This document shows, piece after piece, positions 1-9,188 of a DNA stretch of 64,000 nucleotides (position 1 is its first letter; each line of letters begins with the position of its first letter). The notes beneath the pieces are model-generated. The model had not been told where the DNA came from. It was given only the letters and a program-made list of their open reading frames with translations, and ran no database searches. The DNA is taken from contig CBDCJB010000007.1 in the NCBI GenBank assembly GCA_965217605.1, positions 62,001 to 126,000 of the forward strand, written 5' to 3'. Source of the DNA: JAYYZW01 sp965217605 (GTDB lineage: Bacteria; Pseudomonadota; Gammaproteobacteria; Ga0077536). A program made the translations under genes and the position numbers.

Positions 1-295
1 AGCGCTGCCGGTTAATGGGTGTACAACCGTCGATGGGATCGGTCGGCGATTGCTACGATAACGCGATGGCCGAGAGCTTCTTCGCGACGCTCGAATGCGA
101 ACTCATCGACCGCCACAGTTTCAAGACGCAGGCCGACGCGAAGATGGCGATCTTCGCGTTCATCGAAGGCGGGTACAACCCACACCGTCGTCACTCATCC
201 CTCGGTCAGCAATCACCGCTAAACTATGAAAATAATTATCAACAGGCTGCTTGAAACCCAAGCGCCATACCGTCCACGGAAACGGGGCAACTCCA
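1..295 (+). mobile_element. IS3-family element, right-end portion
   Basis: The first 295 bases match, as reverse complement, positions 12001-12295 of the complete IS3 copy in this window, as far as I can compare by eye. The terminal repeat reads inward from 295 and begins TGGAGTTGCCCC on the reverse strand. The rest of the element lies before the window. Orientation is opposite to the 12001-13249 copy, so the two IS right ends face each other across about 11.7 kb. Confidence 0.93.
3..254 (+). CDS. IS3-family transposase OrfB, C-terminal part
   Basis: This is the 3' end of the OrfB DDE integrase-type transposase; its start lies before the window. The visible part contains the last catalytic acidic residue of the rve domain (NAMAESFFATLECE), then the conserved terminal region with HRRHSSLGQQSP and NYENN, which is typical of IS3 transposases. 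It equals the end of OrfB at 12042-12890. Partial at the window edge, not obviously broken. Confidence 0.9.
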   Translation, partial: RCRLMGVQPSMGSVGDCYDNAMAESFFATLECELIDRHSFKTQADAKMAIFAFIEGGYNPHRRHSSLGQQSPLNYENNYQQAA

Positions 296-422
296 TGTAA
301 ACGCCGCCGTCGCCGTAGTGATGGGCGATGACCCAGGCTATGGCGCGCTCGCTGTCGGTGATGGGCTCGATTTGCATATCCACCCAGTTCGTCCGGGGTC
401 GTGCCGCTGATCGCCGACACAA
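296..422 (-). pseudogene. Unrecognised ORF truncated by IS3 insertion
   Basis: An open minus-strand frame (about 42 codons, with an internal ATG near 380) runs into the IS3 terminus at 295 and continues only as IS sequence. The visible peptide includes MQIEPITDSERAIAWV and HHYGDGGVYM. I do not recognise the family. It lies downstream of zapE on the same strand, separated by an AT-rich 95-bp gap. It is probably the start of a gene cut by the transposon, but the frame is short and may be chance. Confidence 0.3.
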
Positions 423-516
423 TTCACCTTACTATTAGATGGATAGGATAGTTATATAATGATTATTGTCAAGAAAAACTTTTATCCAATTGTTTTTATG
501 AGAATTTATCGTCTCG

Positions 517-1650
517 TCAATCCGAAATATGGGGCCGCGCCAGGTAATCGTGCGAGCGCATCTCGCGCAACCTGCTGGCGGTCCGCAAAAACGGCTTCGC
601 CAGACGGGCCCCGTGATAGAGGTCGTCAGGTTCCGCGGCCGCGGAGACGATGAGATTCACATTGCGGTCATAGACCTCGTCGACGAGGTTGATGAATCGC
701 CGTGTCGCGTCGCTGTCCTCCGCTCCCAGGCGCGGCACGTCACTCAGGATCAAGGTATGGTGGCAGCGCGCGATCTCGATGTAGTCGACGGTCGAACGGG
801 GTCCGCCGCATAAGACGTCGAATGTGAACCAGGCGACGCCGTCCGCCAGGCGCACGGTCGGGATTGCGCGGCCTTCGATGTCGAGACTCGCCCCCGACAC
901 ACCCCGCTCGGGCGCGATCGCAACGAAGCTCGTGTCCAACTGGTCGTTGACCTGGCCTACCGCGCAGCGATAGTAGACCGGTGCCTGCTCCAGAGCCCGC
1001 AACCGGTAATCCGTCGCCCCGGCCAATTCGAACACCTCCAGGTGTTGCTTGATCAATTCGATCGCAGCGAGAAATCGCTCGCGCTGCAGGCCACCGGCGT
1101 ATAGATCATCCGGTTGCTCGTTGGAGGTCGCGACGAGGGTCACGCCTTGCTCGAATAGCCCCTCGAGCAGGGTCGCGAGCAACATCGCATCGGTAATGTC
1201 ACCCACGTGGAATTCATCGAGGCAGAGTACGCGTTGATCCGCCGCCCATTGCGCCGCGATGAGCTTGAGCGGATCGGATTCGTGCCTGACATCTTTCAGA
1301 GCGTCGTGCGTACGCCGCATAAAACTGTGAAAATGGATCCGCCTTTTCTCCGCGAATCCCAAGCAGTCGAAAAACGTGTCAACGAGATACGTCTTGCCGC
1401 GTCCGACGCTGCCCCACAGGTAGACGCCCCGGACCGGCTCCCACTGCCGGACCGTACGGTTGAGAACGCGATCGACCAGGCCGCTGCGCGCGCGGGTATG
1501 CGAGGCGTTCAGTTCCTGAAACATGCGCTCGATGCACCCAACAGCGCCTTCCTGGGCCTTGTCTGCCGAGATGATGCCCGCGTCGAGATCGGCACGATAA
1601 CGGGCGAGCGGGGTTGGGCTGTTTTCCGGATCTACGGAATTCATATTCAT
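517..1650 (-). CDS. zapE: Cell division protein ZapE (AFG1-like ATPase)
   Basis: ZapE is a cytoplasmic P-loop ATPase of the AFG1 family that associates with the Z ring and is needed under stress and low oxygen in E. coli. The 377-residue product shows a Walker A motif GSVGRGKT at residues 80-87 and a Walker B motif LCLDEFHV at about 142-149. Between them is the family HFHSFMRRTH segment. Length matches the family (about 370-375). The ATG at 1650 gives the full N-terminus. It is divergent from the gene at 1735. The only oddity is the nearby IS3 insertion downstream. Confidence 0.93.
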   Translation of the reverse strand: MNMNSVDPENSPTPLARYRADLDAGIISADKAQEGAVGCIERMFQELNASHTRARSGLVDRVLNRTVRQWEPVRGVYLWGSVGRGKTYLVDTFFDCLGFAEKRRIHFHSFMRRTHDALKDVRHESDPLKLIAAQWAADQRVLCLDEFHVGDITDAMLLATLLEGLFEQGVTLVATSNEQPDDLYAGGLQRERFLAAIELIKQHLEVFELAGATDYRLRALEQAPVYYRCAVGQVNDQLDTSFVAIAPERGVSGASLDIEGRAIPTVRLADGVAWFTFDVLCGGPRSTVDYIEIARCHHTLILSDVPRLGAEDSDATRRFINLVDEVYDRNVNLIVSAAAEPDDLYHGARLAKPFLRTASRLREMRSHDYLARPHISD

Positions 1651-1734
1651 GGATAATTAGAGATCGGACATCGATTCGTTCTGGAGGAGCCGAATTGCCG
1701 GCGTTTCATTCGCAAAACCTGATCATCGATCGAC

Positions 1735-2259
1735 ATGTCACAGCTTGACCAGATCCAGATTACCTTCGTCCCCGGCGAGGATCGACTGCTGCTGCGCATG
1801 TCGACACAGAACGAGGAAGAATTCCGTTTTTGGCTGACGCGTCGTTTCGTCAAGGCGTTGCGCCCCAAACTGACTCAAACGCTGTCACATCAAGCGCGTA
1901 TTCAAGTTCAAACCAACACCGACGCGAAGCGGGAGCTGCTGAATTTTCAGCATGAACAGGCCGTGCAGGCGTCGGATTTCAAAACGCCCTACAAGGATGA
2001 ACAGAAATCCTTACCACTGGGTGAACAACCCATCACCTTGACCCGTTTTCAACTTCGACCCGAGGCTCAAGATCGCGTCATTCTTACGGTTGGACCCGAG
2101 CAGGGAAACGGCATCGACCTCGCCTTGACCCCTCATCTCGTTCATTCGCTCATCGCGCTATTAGACAATGCGCTCAAGGCCGCAGACTGGGCTCTCGCCG
2201 ATCCTCCTGCGTCGGCAGACGACAAACAACCAGCCGCAGGGCCCTCGACGATCAACTGA
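1735..2259 (+). CDS. Hypothetical protein, 174 aa
   Basis: I do not recognise this family. The protein is soluble, with no signal peptide or membrane segment. The N-terminal part (residues 5-25) looks like beta strands followed by a charged helix rich in E, R and W. A middle segment is Q/K-rich, a second beta-rich part lies around residues 95-130, and the tail is a low-complexity A/P/D region. Codon usage matches neighbouring core genes, so it is likely real. It lies between divergently transcribed zapE and a downstream membrane metalloprotease, with a 30-bp gap to the latter that suggests co-transcription. Confidence 0.7.
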   Translation: MSQLDQIQITFVPGEDRLLLRMSTQNEEEFRFWLTRRFVKALRPKLTQTLSHQARIQVQTNTDAKRELLNFQHEQAVQASDFKTPYKDEQKSLPLGEQPITLTRFQLRPEAQDRVILTVGPEQGNGIDLALTPHLVHSLIALLDNALKAADWALADPPASADDKQPAAGPSTIN

Positions 2260-2289
2260 CGCGCGTAAGACCACCATTAGGTCCAAGCC

Positions 2290-2973
2290 GTGATATTCAT
2301 CGTCATCGCACTGCTCCTACTCGCGATTTACGCACCACAGATGTGGGCGCGTCACGTACTCAAAAGCAACGCCGTAGAACGCGAAGATATTCAGGGGACC
2401 GGCGCCGAATTCGCGCGACATCTCCTGCAAAACGCGCGTCTGACGGAGTATGGCGTCGAGAGAGCTGACGGCGCCACCGGCGATCACTTCGACCCTGCAG
2501 CGCGTATGGTGCGTTTGAGCGAGGCACATCATAGCCACCGGTCGCTGTCGGCCGTCGTCGTCGCGGCGCATGAAGTCGGGCACGCGATTCAACATCACAT
2601 CGGTTACCCGCCGCTAAAGGTCCGCTCTCGGCTCGCCGGCGCCGCAGCCTTCGCCGAGCGTATAGCCTCCTTTATCTTGATCGCGATGCCGATCGTAACG
2701 GTGTTGACCCGTGTGCCATCGGCCGGGGCAGGCATGCTGTTGATCGGCGTCGCCGTCATGATCGTCCCGGTTATGGTCCATTTGGTGACCTTACCGGTGG
2801 AGTTCGACGCCAGCTTCAAGCGCGCCCTGCCGATCCTAGGCATGGGCTATGTGTCGTCGGAGGACTTGCCGAAGGCGCGGCGGATCCTCACCGCCTGCGC
2901 ATTAACCTATCTATCTTCGTCGCTTGCCAGTCTGTTGAATTTCTGGCGTTGGATTCGGGTATTGCGGCGTTAG
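2290..2973 (+). CDS. Zinc metallopeptidase, YugP family, membrane-bound
   Basis: Predicted membrane zinc protease of the YugP/Zn_peptidase_2 family. The 227-residue protein begins with a hydrophobic N-terminal helix (residues 1-15). It has the zinc motif HEVGH at 94-98 followed by AIQHH, then two hydrophobic segments around residues 120-170. The motif LPVEFDAS near 168-175 holds the likely third ligand Glu. This order matches the family. The start is GTG, 30 bases after the upstream ORF. Substrates of this family are poorly known. Confidence 0.85.
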   Translation: MIFIVIALLLLAIYAPQMWARHVLKSNAVEREDIQGTGAEFARHLLQNARLTEYGVERADGATGDHFDPAARMVRLSEAHHSHRSLSAVVVAAHEVGHAIQHHIGYPPLKVRSRLAGAAAFAERIASFILIAMPIVTVLTRVPSAGAGMLLIGVAVMIVPVMVHLVTLPVEFDASFKRALPILGMGYVSSEDLPKARRILTACALTYLSSSLASLLNFWRWIRVLRR

Positions 2974-2984
2974 CGAATCTCGTT

Positions 2985-3048
2985 TCGCCCGCAAGCAGGC
3001 TCCTGCGAAGTATAACGACGCCACCGTGGGAGCCAGCTTGCTGGCGAA
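2985..3048. repeat. REP-like inverted repeat
   Basis: Two imperfect inverted arms carry the motif GGAGCC..CTTGC..GGCGA: 2985-3007, and 3026-3047 reading the other way. They are separated by a short AT-rich spacer and lie in the gap between two convergent genes. A very similar structure occurs at 55171-55228. This arrangement is typical of dispersed extragenic palindromes in proteobacteria; a hairpin here could also act in termination. Confidence 0.6.
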
Positions 3049-3064
3049 CGTCTCATCGCTCTAC

Positions 3065-4147
3065 TCAAAATAATTCCATCTGCGCGGCGTTCAACCTCGG
3101 TGGACGAAACGCGGCTGTATCCAATTCGAACCTCGATGTATTTAGATTCAACGCCCGACACACCCGTTCAAATCTCTGCGCAAGCAATTCTGCAAACACG
3201 CCCTGCCCCTTCATGCGGCTGCCGAATCGCGTGTCGCTCTCGTTGCCACCGCGCAAATCCCTGATACGGTTCATGACGCGGTCGTATTTCAAGGAGTAAT
3301 GAGCAGCCAACCATTCTTTAAAGAGTGGGTTCACCTCGCGGGGTAGACGCAGGACGATGTAGCCCGCGGACGCGCACCCGGCGAGCGCAGCCTGCTCCAA
3401 CACCGCTTCCAGTTCATGGTCGTTTAGGGCCGGGATGACGGGTGCGAACATGACCCCGGTCGGTATACCCGCGTCGTTCAAGCGCCGCTGCGTTTCGATT
3501 CGCCGTTGCGGCGCCGCGGCGCGCGGCTCCATGCGCCGTGCGAGTTCGCGATCGAGCGTCGTAACCGATATGAACACGCGCGCGAGTCGTGCCCGCGCCA
3601 TCGGCGCCAGCAGATCGATATCGCGCTCGATGAGGGCCGATTTCGACACGATCGTGACGGGATGCCGGGTCTCGGCAAGCGTTTCGAGTATGCCCCGGGT
3701 GATCCGCAAGCGCCGTTCAATCGGTTGGTATGCATCGGTGTTAGCGCCCAGGGAAATCACTTCACAGCGATAGTCGGGGCGGCCGAGTTCCCGGCGTAAT
3801 ACGTCCGGCGCGTCCGGTTTGCTGAATAGACGACTCTCGAAATCGAGGCCGGGCGACAGATCCATGAATGCATGTGCCGGCCGCGCGTAACAGTAGACGC
3901 AACCGTGCTCGCAGCCCCGATATGGATTGATGGATAAATTGAAGGGCAGATCCGGTGACTGATTGTGGGTAATCACGCTGCGTGAACGCTCGTCCGTGAC
4001 CGTCGTGGCTAAGCGCGGCGGGCGTTCGTCGGCGCTCCCCCAACCGTCATCGAAGGCCTCGCGCTCCGTATCCACATAGCGTGGCGCCGGGGAATAGGTG
4101 CTGCCCCTGCCTTTACGCGGTTGCTCGTGTCTGTTGCTAGAACCCAT
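3065..4147 (-). CDS. PA0069-family radical SAM protein
   Basis: Radical SAM protein of the PA0069 type, related to spore photoproduct lyase-like Rv2578c proteins. The [4Fe-4S]-binding CxxxCxxC motif is visible in NPYRGCEHGCVYCYARP. The family phrases LDFESRLFSKPDAP and SLGANTDAYQPIER follow, as does a TIM-barrel-like C-terminal part ending with MKGQGVFAE. About 360 residues, as usual for the family. I use the ATG at 4147 rather than a GTG two codons upstream. The reaction catalysed is unknown. It is convergent with the metallopeptidase and divergent from rmuC. Confidence 0.88.
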   Translation of the reverse strand: MGSSNRHEQPRKGRGSTYSPAPRYVDTEREAFDDGWGSADERPPRLATTVTDERSRSVITHNQSPDLPFNLSINPYRGCEHGCVYCYARPAHAFMDLSPGLDFESRLFSKPDAPDVLRRELGRPDYRCEVISLGANTDAYQPIERRLRITRGILETLAETRHPVTIVSKSALIERDIDLLAPMARARLARVFISVTTLDRELARRMEPRAAAPQRRIETQRRLNDAGIPTGVMFAPVIPALNDHELEAVLEQAALAGCASAGYIVLRLPREVNPLFKEWLAAHYSLKYDRVMNRIRDLRGGNESDTRFGSRMKGQGVFAELLAQRFERVCRALNLNTSRFELDTAAFRPPRLNAAQMELF

Positions 4148-4274
4148 CTGCACAGGAGCTTAGAATTCTCACTACGATAACGATAGTCCGGTGCGATGCC
4201 AAACGGGCCTGTCGCCGGGCGGTGAACGGTCCCTATATGCGTTGTACAACGACCACGATGAACCCGGCTCGGCA

Positions 4275-5597
4275 ATGAGCGGTTCCGAGCTCATTCTCCT
4301 AACTTTGCTCGCTGTCACGCTGGTGGTCGCCGCGCTGCTCGTGGTCGTATTGCGCCGGATCCGGTACTCCACCGCCGCCGCCAAACTCGAGGCATTAGCG
4401 GAGCAGGGCGCGGCACAGAAAGCGACGCTCGAAATGATCGATCAGCGTCTCGGTCAGTTGCAGGGTCAGCTCTCGACCGATGACACCCGGTTACGCGAGC
4501 AGGTCATTGAAAAGCTCGGCGAAACGCGCGAGCAAATCACCGCCAACATAGGCGAGCATCGCACGCGGGTCGAAGAACAGAACGCGCGCGCGCTCAAGAC
4601 TTTGCAAGACAGCATGCGAGCGGGCTACGAAAGCTTGCACAAGCAACTCGGAGAATCGTTGTTACGAAGCTCCACCGATCTGGGGCAACGCGTCGAAGCC
4701 CTGACCAAGGCGACCGATGAGCGGCTGAAAGAGATCGGCGGCCAGGTCGATAAACGGCTGTCGGACGGCTTCGAAAAGACAACTGCGACTTTCGCCGATG
4801 TGATCAAGCGGCTCGCATTGATCGACGAAGCGCAGAAGAAGATCACGGCGTTGTCGACGGAGGTCGTCAGTCTGCAGCAATTACTGTCGGATAAACGTGC
4901 GCGGGGTGCGTTCGGTGAAGTTCAGCTGAACTCACTCGTGACCAACGTCATGCCGCCAGAGAGCTTCGCGTTTCAGCATAAGTTTGAGAACGACAGGGTC
5001 GCCGATTGCGTTTTGTTCCTGCCGCCCCCGACCGGAACGATCTGCATCGACGCCAAATTTCCCCTCGAGTCATACCAAACCATGACCGATATGGAGCGTA
5101 GCGAACTCGAACGAAAACGCGCTGAATCCCAATTCAAACAGGACATCAAAAAACACATCAAGGATATTGCGGAGAGATACATCATCCGTGACGTGACCGC
5201 GGAGGGCGCCGTCATGTTCATTCCTGCGGAAGCTGTGTTCGCTGAGATTCAAGCGCACCATCCGGATCTGGTCGAGACTGCACAGACCAGCCGCGTGTGG
5301 CTGGCCTCACCTACAACGCTCTGGGCGATCTTGAATACGGCGTCGTCGGTGCTCAAGGACGCGGCGACGCGCGATCAGGTCGACATCATTCAAAATCAGC
5401 TGGGTTTTCTAGCCGATGACTTCAAACGGTTTCGCGAACGCATGGATAGACTCGCCAAACATATCAGTCAAGCGAATAAAGACGTCGATGAAGTCAACAT
5501 ATCAGCGCGCAAGATCAGCGACCGCTTCGACAAGATCGAGCGCGTCGAACTCGACGGGCCTGAAGTTTCCACCCCGGAGATCCGAAAACAAGAATAG
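4275..5597 (+). CDS. rmuC: DNA recombination protein RmuC homologue
   Basis: RmuC family, predicted inner-membrane-anchored protein of the PD-(D/E)XK nuclease clan that limits inverted-repeat rearrangements in E. coli. From the ATG at 4275 it has one N-terminal membrane segment (residues about 4-25) ending in RRIRYS. A long coiled coil spans about 35-200, and the RmuC domain begins GAFGEVQLNSLV and contains CIDAKFPLESY and EGAVMFIPAEAVFAEI. An upstream in-frame ATG at 4191 adds 28 residues before the membrane segment and is less likely. Length is 440 residues, normal for the family. Confidence 0.92.
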   Translation: MSGSELILLTLLAVTLVVAALLVVVLRRIRYSTAAAKLEALAEQGAAQKATLEMIDQRLGQLQGQLSTDDTRLREQVIEKLGETREQITANIGEHRTRVEEQNARALKTLQDSMRAGYESLHKQLGESLLRSSTDLGQRVEALTKATDERLKEIGGQVDKRLSDGFEKTTATFADVIKRLALIDEAQKKITALSTEVVSLQQLLSDKRARGAFGEVQLNSLVTNVMPPESFAFQHKFENDRVADCVLFLPPPTGTICIDAKFPLESYQTMTDMERSELERKRAESQFKQDIKKHIKDIAERYIIRDVTAEGAVMFIPAEAVFAEIQAHHPDLVETAQTSRVWLASPTTLWAILNTASSVLKDAATRDQVDIIQNQLGFLADDFKRFRERMDRLAKHISQANKDVDEVNISARKISDRFDKIERVELDGPEVSTPEIRKQE

Positions 5598-5704
5598 AGT
5601 CTCCGCAACTGTGACTCGATTCACAGTAAATCAATAGCTTAATTGCGAATGATGTCGTAGACTTGCAACATAACGTTGTAAATAACCACACCTGGGACCA
5701 AACG

Positions 5705-6508
5705 GTGGAGCGACTCAAGGCGATCATATTCGACGTCGACGGCACACTCGCCGATACCGAGGAAGTTCACCGGCTCGCGTTCAACCATAGCTTCAGTGAA
5801 TTCGGGCTCGAATGGAGTTGGGCGCCCGAACGGTATGAACAGCTGTTGTCGATTTCGGGCGGGCGGGAACGCATTGCCGCCTACGGTACGGAGCTGCGCG
5901 GCCGTTTCTCGAGCGACGCGGAGTTCGATGAGTTCGTGGCCTCGCTGCATAAAGCGAAAACACGCAAGTACGCGGCCATGCTCACCGAAGGCGAAATTGG
6001 ATTGCGGCCCGGCGTCGCACGCCTCATCGACCAGGCCCGGGATGCGGGCGTGGCGCTGGCGATCGCGACGAGCTCCGCGCGGTCTAACGCCGAAACGCTA
6101 CTCGACAACAATCTCCCGCCGGGATGGCGCGACTGGTTTACATCGATTGAAACTTGCGATTCGGTGGCGCAGAAAAAACCGTCACCGGCGGTCTACTATG
6201 CCGTTCTCGATCAAATCGGCATTGAACCCGACTTTATCGTCGCTGTTGAAGATACGCCGAACGGTTTGCGCGCCGCTACCGGGGCTGGCCTCTGCACCGT
6301 GGTCACCACACATCGCTTCACGCGGCACCACGAATTCTATGGCGCGGAGCTCGTGATCGACACGATTGGCGAACCCGACGAGCCCTTCGAGGTTGCCGCA
6401 GGAGACGCATACGGCCGACATTACCTGGATCTCGATTTGCTCGATCAACTCTTGCTGAACCGGGCGCGCGCTACGGCGTCCCCCGCTCCAGCACGCGCCA
6501 CCGCCTGA
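5705..6508 (+). CDS. HAD-family hydrolase, CbbY-like
   Basis: Haloacid dehalogenase superfamily phosphatase resembling CbbY (xylulose-1,5-bisphosphate phosphatase-like). Motif I is FDVDGTLADTEEVH with the nucleophile and acid Asp pair. An alpha-helical cap follows, then motif II Thr/Ser in AIATSSARSN, the motif III Lys in KKPSPAVY, and motif IV in VEDTPNGLRAA. A GTG at 5705 lies just before the first strand; a TTG at 5663 would add 14 residues. CbbY proteins occur in Calvin-cycle operons, but no Calvin genes are visible here, so the substrate is uncertain. Confidence 0.87.
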   Translation: MERLKAIIFDVDGTLADTEEVHRLAFNHSFSEFGLEWSWAPERYEQLLSISGGRERIAAYGTELRGRFSSDAEFDEFVASLHKAKTRKYAAMLTEGEIGLRPGVARLIDQARDAGVALAIATSSARSNAETLLDNNLPPGWRDWFTSIETCDSVAQKKPSPAVYYAVLDQIGIEPDFIVAVEDTPNGLRAATGAGLCTVVTTHRFTRHHEFYGAELVIDTIGEPDEPFEVAAGDAYGRHYLDLDLLDQLLLNRARATASPAPARATA

Positions 6509-6535
6509 CGGAACAGCAGGGTCTGACCCTATCGA

Positions 6536-7900
6536 TCAGTCGATGACGATAAACGCCGCTTGATCACCGCGTAATACGCGCAGTACCAATCGATCCTTGA
6601 TTTGGTTTACCACCTCGAGAAACACCCGTAACGACGGTGTCGGCTGGCGATTCACCGAGGTGACGATATCGCCTTCGCGCAAACCGCCTAGCCATGCCGG
6701 TGAATCGCGCTCGAGGCGGTAAGTCATGACGCCTTGGGCCCGTCCATAAGCGGGCGCGTCCTCGGGGATGTCGCCGAAACTCGTGCCCGCCAGACGCTTA
6801 TTGCCGAATTCTGGTCCGCTCGCCGCCGATTCCTTGCGTTCAGCAATGGTGATGGCGACCTGCTTCGATTCGCCATCGCGCAGAAAAGTCAGCTCGGCCT
6901 GCGATCCGATCGAGGACAGACCAACGCGGTTACGGAGATCCGCAGCGCTCTTGATACGACGAGCGTTCATATGCGTGACGACATCGCCGGATTTGAGGCC
7001 GGCCGCCGCGGCCGGCGATCCTTCGATGATGTTCACTAACACCGCGCCTTCACTGATGGGCAAACTGAACGCTTCGGCCAATTCTGCGTTGAGGTCTTGC
7101 AAGTGTGCGCCGAGATAGCCGCGCTTCACCTCGCCGTGCTCCAGCAACTGCGTCATGACCTGGTTTGCCATGTTTACCGGCACGGCAAAACCGATGCCGA
7201 TATTGCCTCCACTTTGAGACAGAATCGCCGTGTTGATGCCGACCAGCTCACCGCGCAGGTTGACCAGGGCACCGCCGGAATTGCCCGGGTTAATGGAGGC
7301 GTCGGTTTGGATCAGTTCTTCATATCCGGTAATACCGAGACCGCTGCGGGCCAGCGCGCTGATGATCCCCGAGGTCACTGTCTGGCCAAGGCCGAAGGGA
7401 TTGCCGATCGCAACGACGAAATCACCGACGCGCAGCTTCTCTGAATCAGCCAGCGGCAAGGCGGTCAGGTTATCGGCAGGGATCCTGACCACCGCGACGT
7501 CCGTATCCGGATCGCTGCCCACGAGCTCCGCTTTGAACGTGCGGCCGTCGCGCAACTTGACCGAGATCTGATCGGCATTGGCAATGACGTGGGCATTGGT
7601 CATGACCAGACCGCGCCCGGCGTCCACGATGACACCCGAGCCTAGACTCTGGGTCCGGCGTTCGCGCGGCTGGCCGCGAAAGTTGAAAAATCGGCGAAAA
7701 AACGGATCGTTGAACAACGGATTCATTTGCAGCGCGACCCGTCCTTCGGTCGCGATGTTGACGACCGCGGGCGTCGCTTTCTCAACCATCGGCGCGAGGG
7801 TTGGTAAATCGTCGCCCCCGACACGTTGCGGCAACGCCGCGAACCCAGTCGCCTGCGACAGCAGCCCAGCGATAAACAGAAGGTTTCGAATTGTCGTCAT
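6536..7900 (-). CDS. degQ: Do-like periplasmic serine endoprotease (DegQ/DegP)
   Basis: Periplasmic protease/chaperone of the HtrA family. From the ATG at 7900 the 454-residue product has a signal peptide (cleavage near residues 20-25). The trypsin-like domain has the catalytic triad His104 (TNAHV), Asp134 (DPDTDVAVV) and Ser208 (GNSGGALV). Two PDZ domains follow, around residues 250-340 and 370-450. A purine-rich GGGGAA sequence precedes this start. An upstream in-frame codon at 7957 would add a tail before the signal peptide. The Q-linker and length resemble DegQ more than DegP; the assignment within HtrA is by general likeness. Confidence 0.93.
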   Translation of the reverse strand: MTTIRNLLFIAGLLSQATGFAALPQRVGGDDLPTLAPMVEKATPAVVNIATEGRVALQMNPLFNDPFFRRFFNFRGQPRERRTQSLGSGVIVDAGRGLVMTNAHVIANADQISVKLRDGRTFKAELVGSDPDTDVAVVRIPADNLTALPLADSEKLRVGDFVVAIGNPFGLGQTVTSGIISALARSGLGITGYEELIQTDASINPGNSGGALVNLRGELVGINTAILSQSGGNIGIGFAVPVNMANQVMTQLLEHGEVKRGYLGAHLQDLNAELAEAFSLPISEGAVLVNIIEGSPAAAAGLKSGDVVTHMNARRIKSAADLRNRVGLSSIGSQAELTFLRDGESKQVAITIAERKESAASGPEFGNKRLAGTSFGDIPEDAPAYGRAQGVMTYRLERDSPAWLGGLREGDIVTSVNRQPTPSLRVFLEVVNQIKDRLVLRVLRGDQAAFIVID

Positions 7901-7975
7901 CGGTCGATTCCCCGTTGAATTCGTTGTTCTGACAATCACGGCACGAAAACTATCCACGATGCTTAAGTCTCCGCC

Positions 7976-8617
7976 TTAGATCCAGTACGCGACCTTGGTC
8001 ATCACGCGCGCATTCAAGGTCATCCAGGTACGCACCGGTACCGGCAGTCGCGCGGCGCCCTGGTGCGCGGCTTCGTCCGCATGGCGCGCCTCGTCGTCCC
8101 GCATCGCTGCGACGATCGCGCGACTTCGTTCATCATATGTGGGAAGCGCCGCCAAATGGCCTTCGAGGTGACGCACGACCTGATACTCGGTTTCCTCGAC
8201 AAATCCTAGACTCCACCGGTCGCCCGCTGCCGCCGCAGTCATACCGATGGCAAATGAGCCAGCGAACCAGAATGCGTTCAAGCGACTGGTCACACTGCCC
8301 AACTCCTGCAGACGTTCAGCGCACCAGAATAGATGATCGCCTTCTTCGCGGGCAGCATCCAGCAGGGCCGCACGCGTCGCCTCGTGCCTGGACAAACTCG
8401 CCTGTCCAACGTAGAGCGCCTGAGCGCACACCTCACCGGTGTGATTGACGCGCATCAAACCCGCGGCATGGCGCCGGTCACGCGCCGACATCGAGGGATC
8501 TGGAAGACCTTGCGCGGGCGATGGACGCCGTTGCCGCATAGCGCTGCCGCCCAGGACTGCGCGGAGGACTGAATCCAGTCGGGTGATGCCCCGGTCAAGT
8601 GATGAAAGCTTACGCAT
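7976..8617 (-). CDS. coq7: Demethoxyubiquinol hydroxylase Coq7
   Basis: Diiron monooxygenase that hydroxylates 2-polyprenyl-3-methyl-6-methoxy-1,4-benzoquinol in ubiquinone synthesis, peripheral to the inner membrane. The 213-residue product has two copies of the four-helix diiron ligand set. These are Glu62 in NHTGEVCAQ with EEGDH at 91-95, and later DDEARHADEA. ATG at 8617 is chosen because MRKLSSLDRG is the usual N-terminus; a longer form from 8680 is possible. Presence of coq7 implies oxygen-dependent quinone synthesis. Confidence 0.92.
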   Translation of the reverse strand: MRKLSSLDRGITRLDSVLRAVLGGSAMRQRRPSPAQGLPDPSMSARDRRHAAGLMRVNHTGEVCAQALYVGQASLSRHEATRAALLDAAREEGDHLFWCAERLQELGSVTSRLNAFWFAGSFAIGMTAAAAGDRWSLGFVEETEYQVVRHLEGHLAALPTYDERSRAIVAAMRDDEARHADEAAHQGAARLPVPVRTWMTLNARVMTKVAYWI

Positions 8618-8691
8618 CATTTGGGGGTCGGTGGCACGATTCGGTTTGACAGCAGATCTCAGAAAAGTCAGCAAAATCACGGGGTTTCACA

Positions 8692-8720
8692 TTGACACCC
8701 CGCATCGCTCTCCGTACCAT
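8692..8720 (+). promoter_or_regulatory. Sigma-70-type promoter for rplM-rpsI
   Basis: TTGACA at 8692-8697 is a perfect -35 box, followed by a 17-bp spacer and TACCAT at 8715-8720 (four of six matches to TATAAT). The site lies 35 bp before the rplM ATG, in the gap divergent from coq7. Confidence 0.65.
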
Positions 8721-8755
8721 TGCGCCTCGTTTTCTCGCCCGATGACCCACTCGTC

Positions 8756-9184
8756 ATGAGAACTTACACCGCGACGCCGGCCACGATCAAACGCGATTGG
8801 TACGTCGTGGATGCGACCGATAAGGTTCTCGGCAGACTGGCGACTGAAATCGCCCGCCGACTGCGGGGCAAGCACAAGCCGCAATACACCCCGCACATGG
8901 ACACGGGTGATTACATCGTCGTGGTCAACGCCGAGAAGATTAAGGTCACCGGAAACAAGATGCGTGACAAGATCTATTACCGGCATTCGGGCTTCCCGGG
9001 TGGCTTGAAACAAATCAATATGGAAAAGCTGCAGCAAAAATCGCCCGAGATCATCATCGCGCGTGCAGTGAAGGGGATGCTGCCGAAAGGCCCTCTGGGC
9101 CGCACGATGTTCAAGAAATTGAAAGTCTATGCGGGTCCCGAACACAATCACATGGCACAACAACCGATCCAACTGGAACTCTGA
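8756..9184 (+). CDS. rplM: 50S ribosomal protein L13
   Basis: Large-subunit ribosomal protein L13, an early assembly protein binding 23S rRNA. The 142-residue sequence from ATG 8756 starts MRTYTATPATIKRDWYVVDA and contains GRLATEIARRLRGKHK, YYRHSGFPGG and the terminal region GMLPKGPLGR with VYAGPEHNHMAQQP. All are diagnostic, and the length is exactly that of gammaproteobacterial L13. It is 4 bp upstream of rpsI, the conserved operon. Confidence 0.98.
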   Translation: MRTYTATPATIKRDWYVVDATDKVLGRLATEIARRLRGKHKPQYTPHMDTGDYIVVVNAEKIKVTGNKMRDKIYYRHSGFPGGLKQINMEKLQQKSPEIIIARAVKGMLPKGPLGRTMFKKLKVYAGPEHNHMAQQPIQLEL

Positions 9185-9188
9185 GCGC

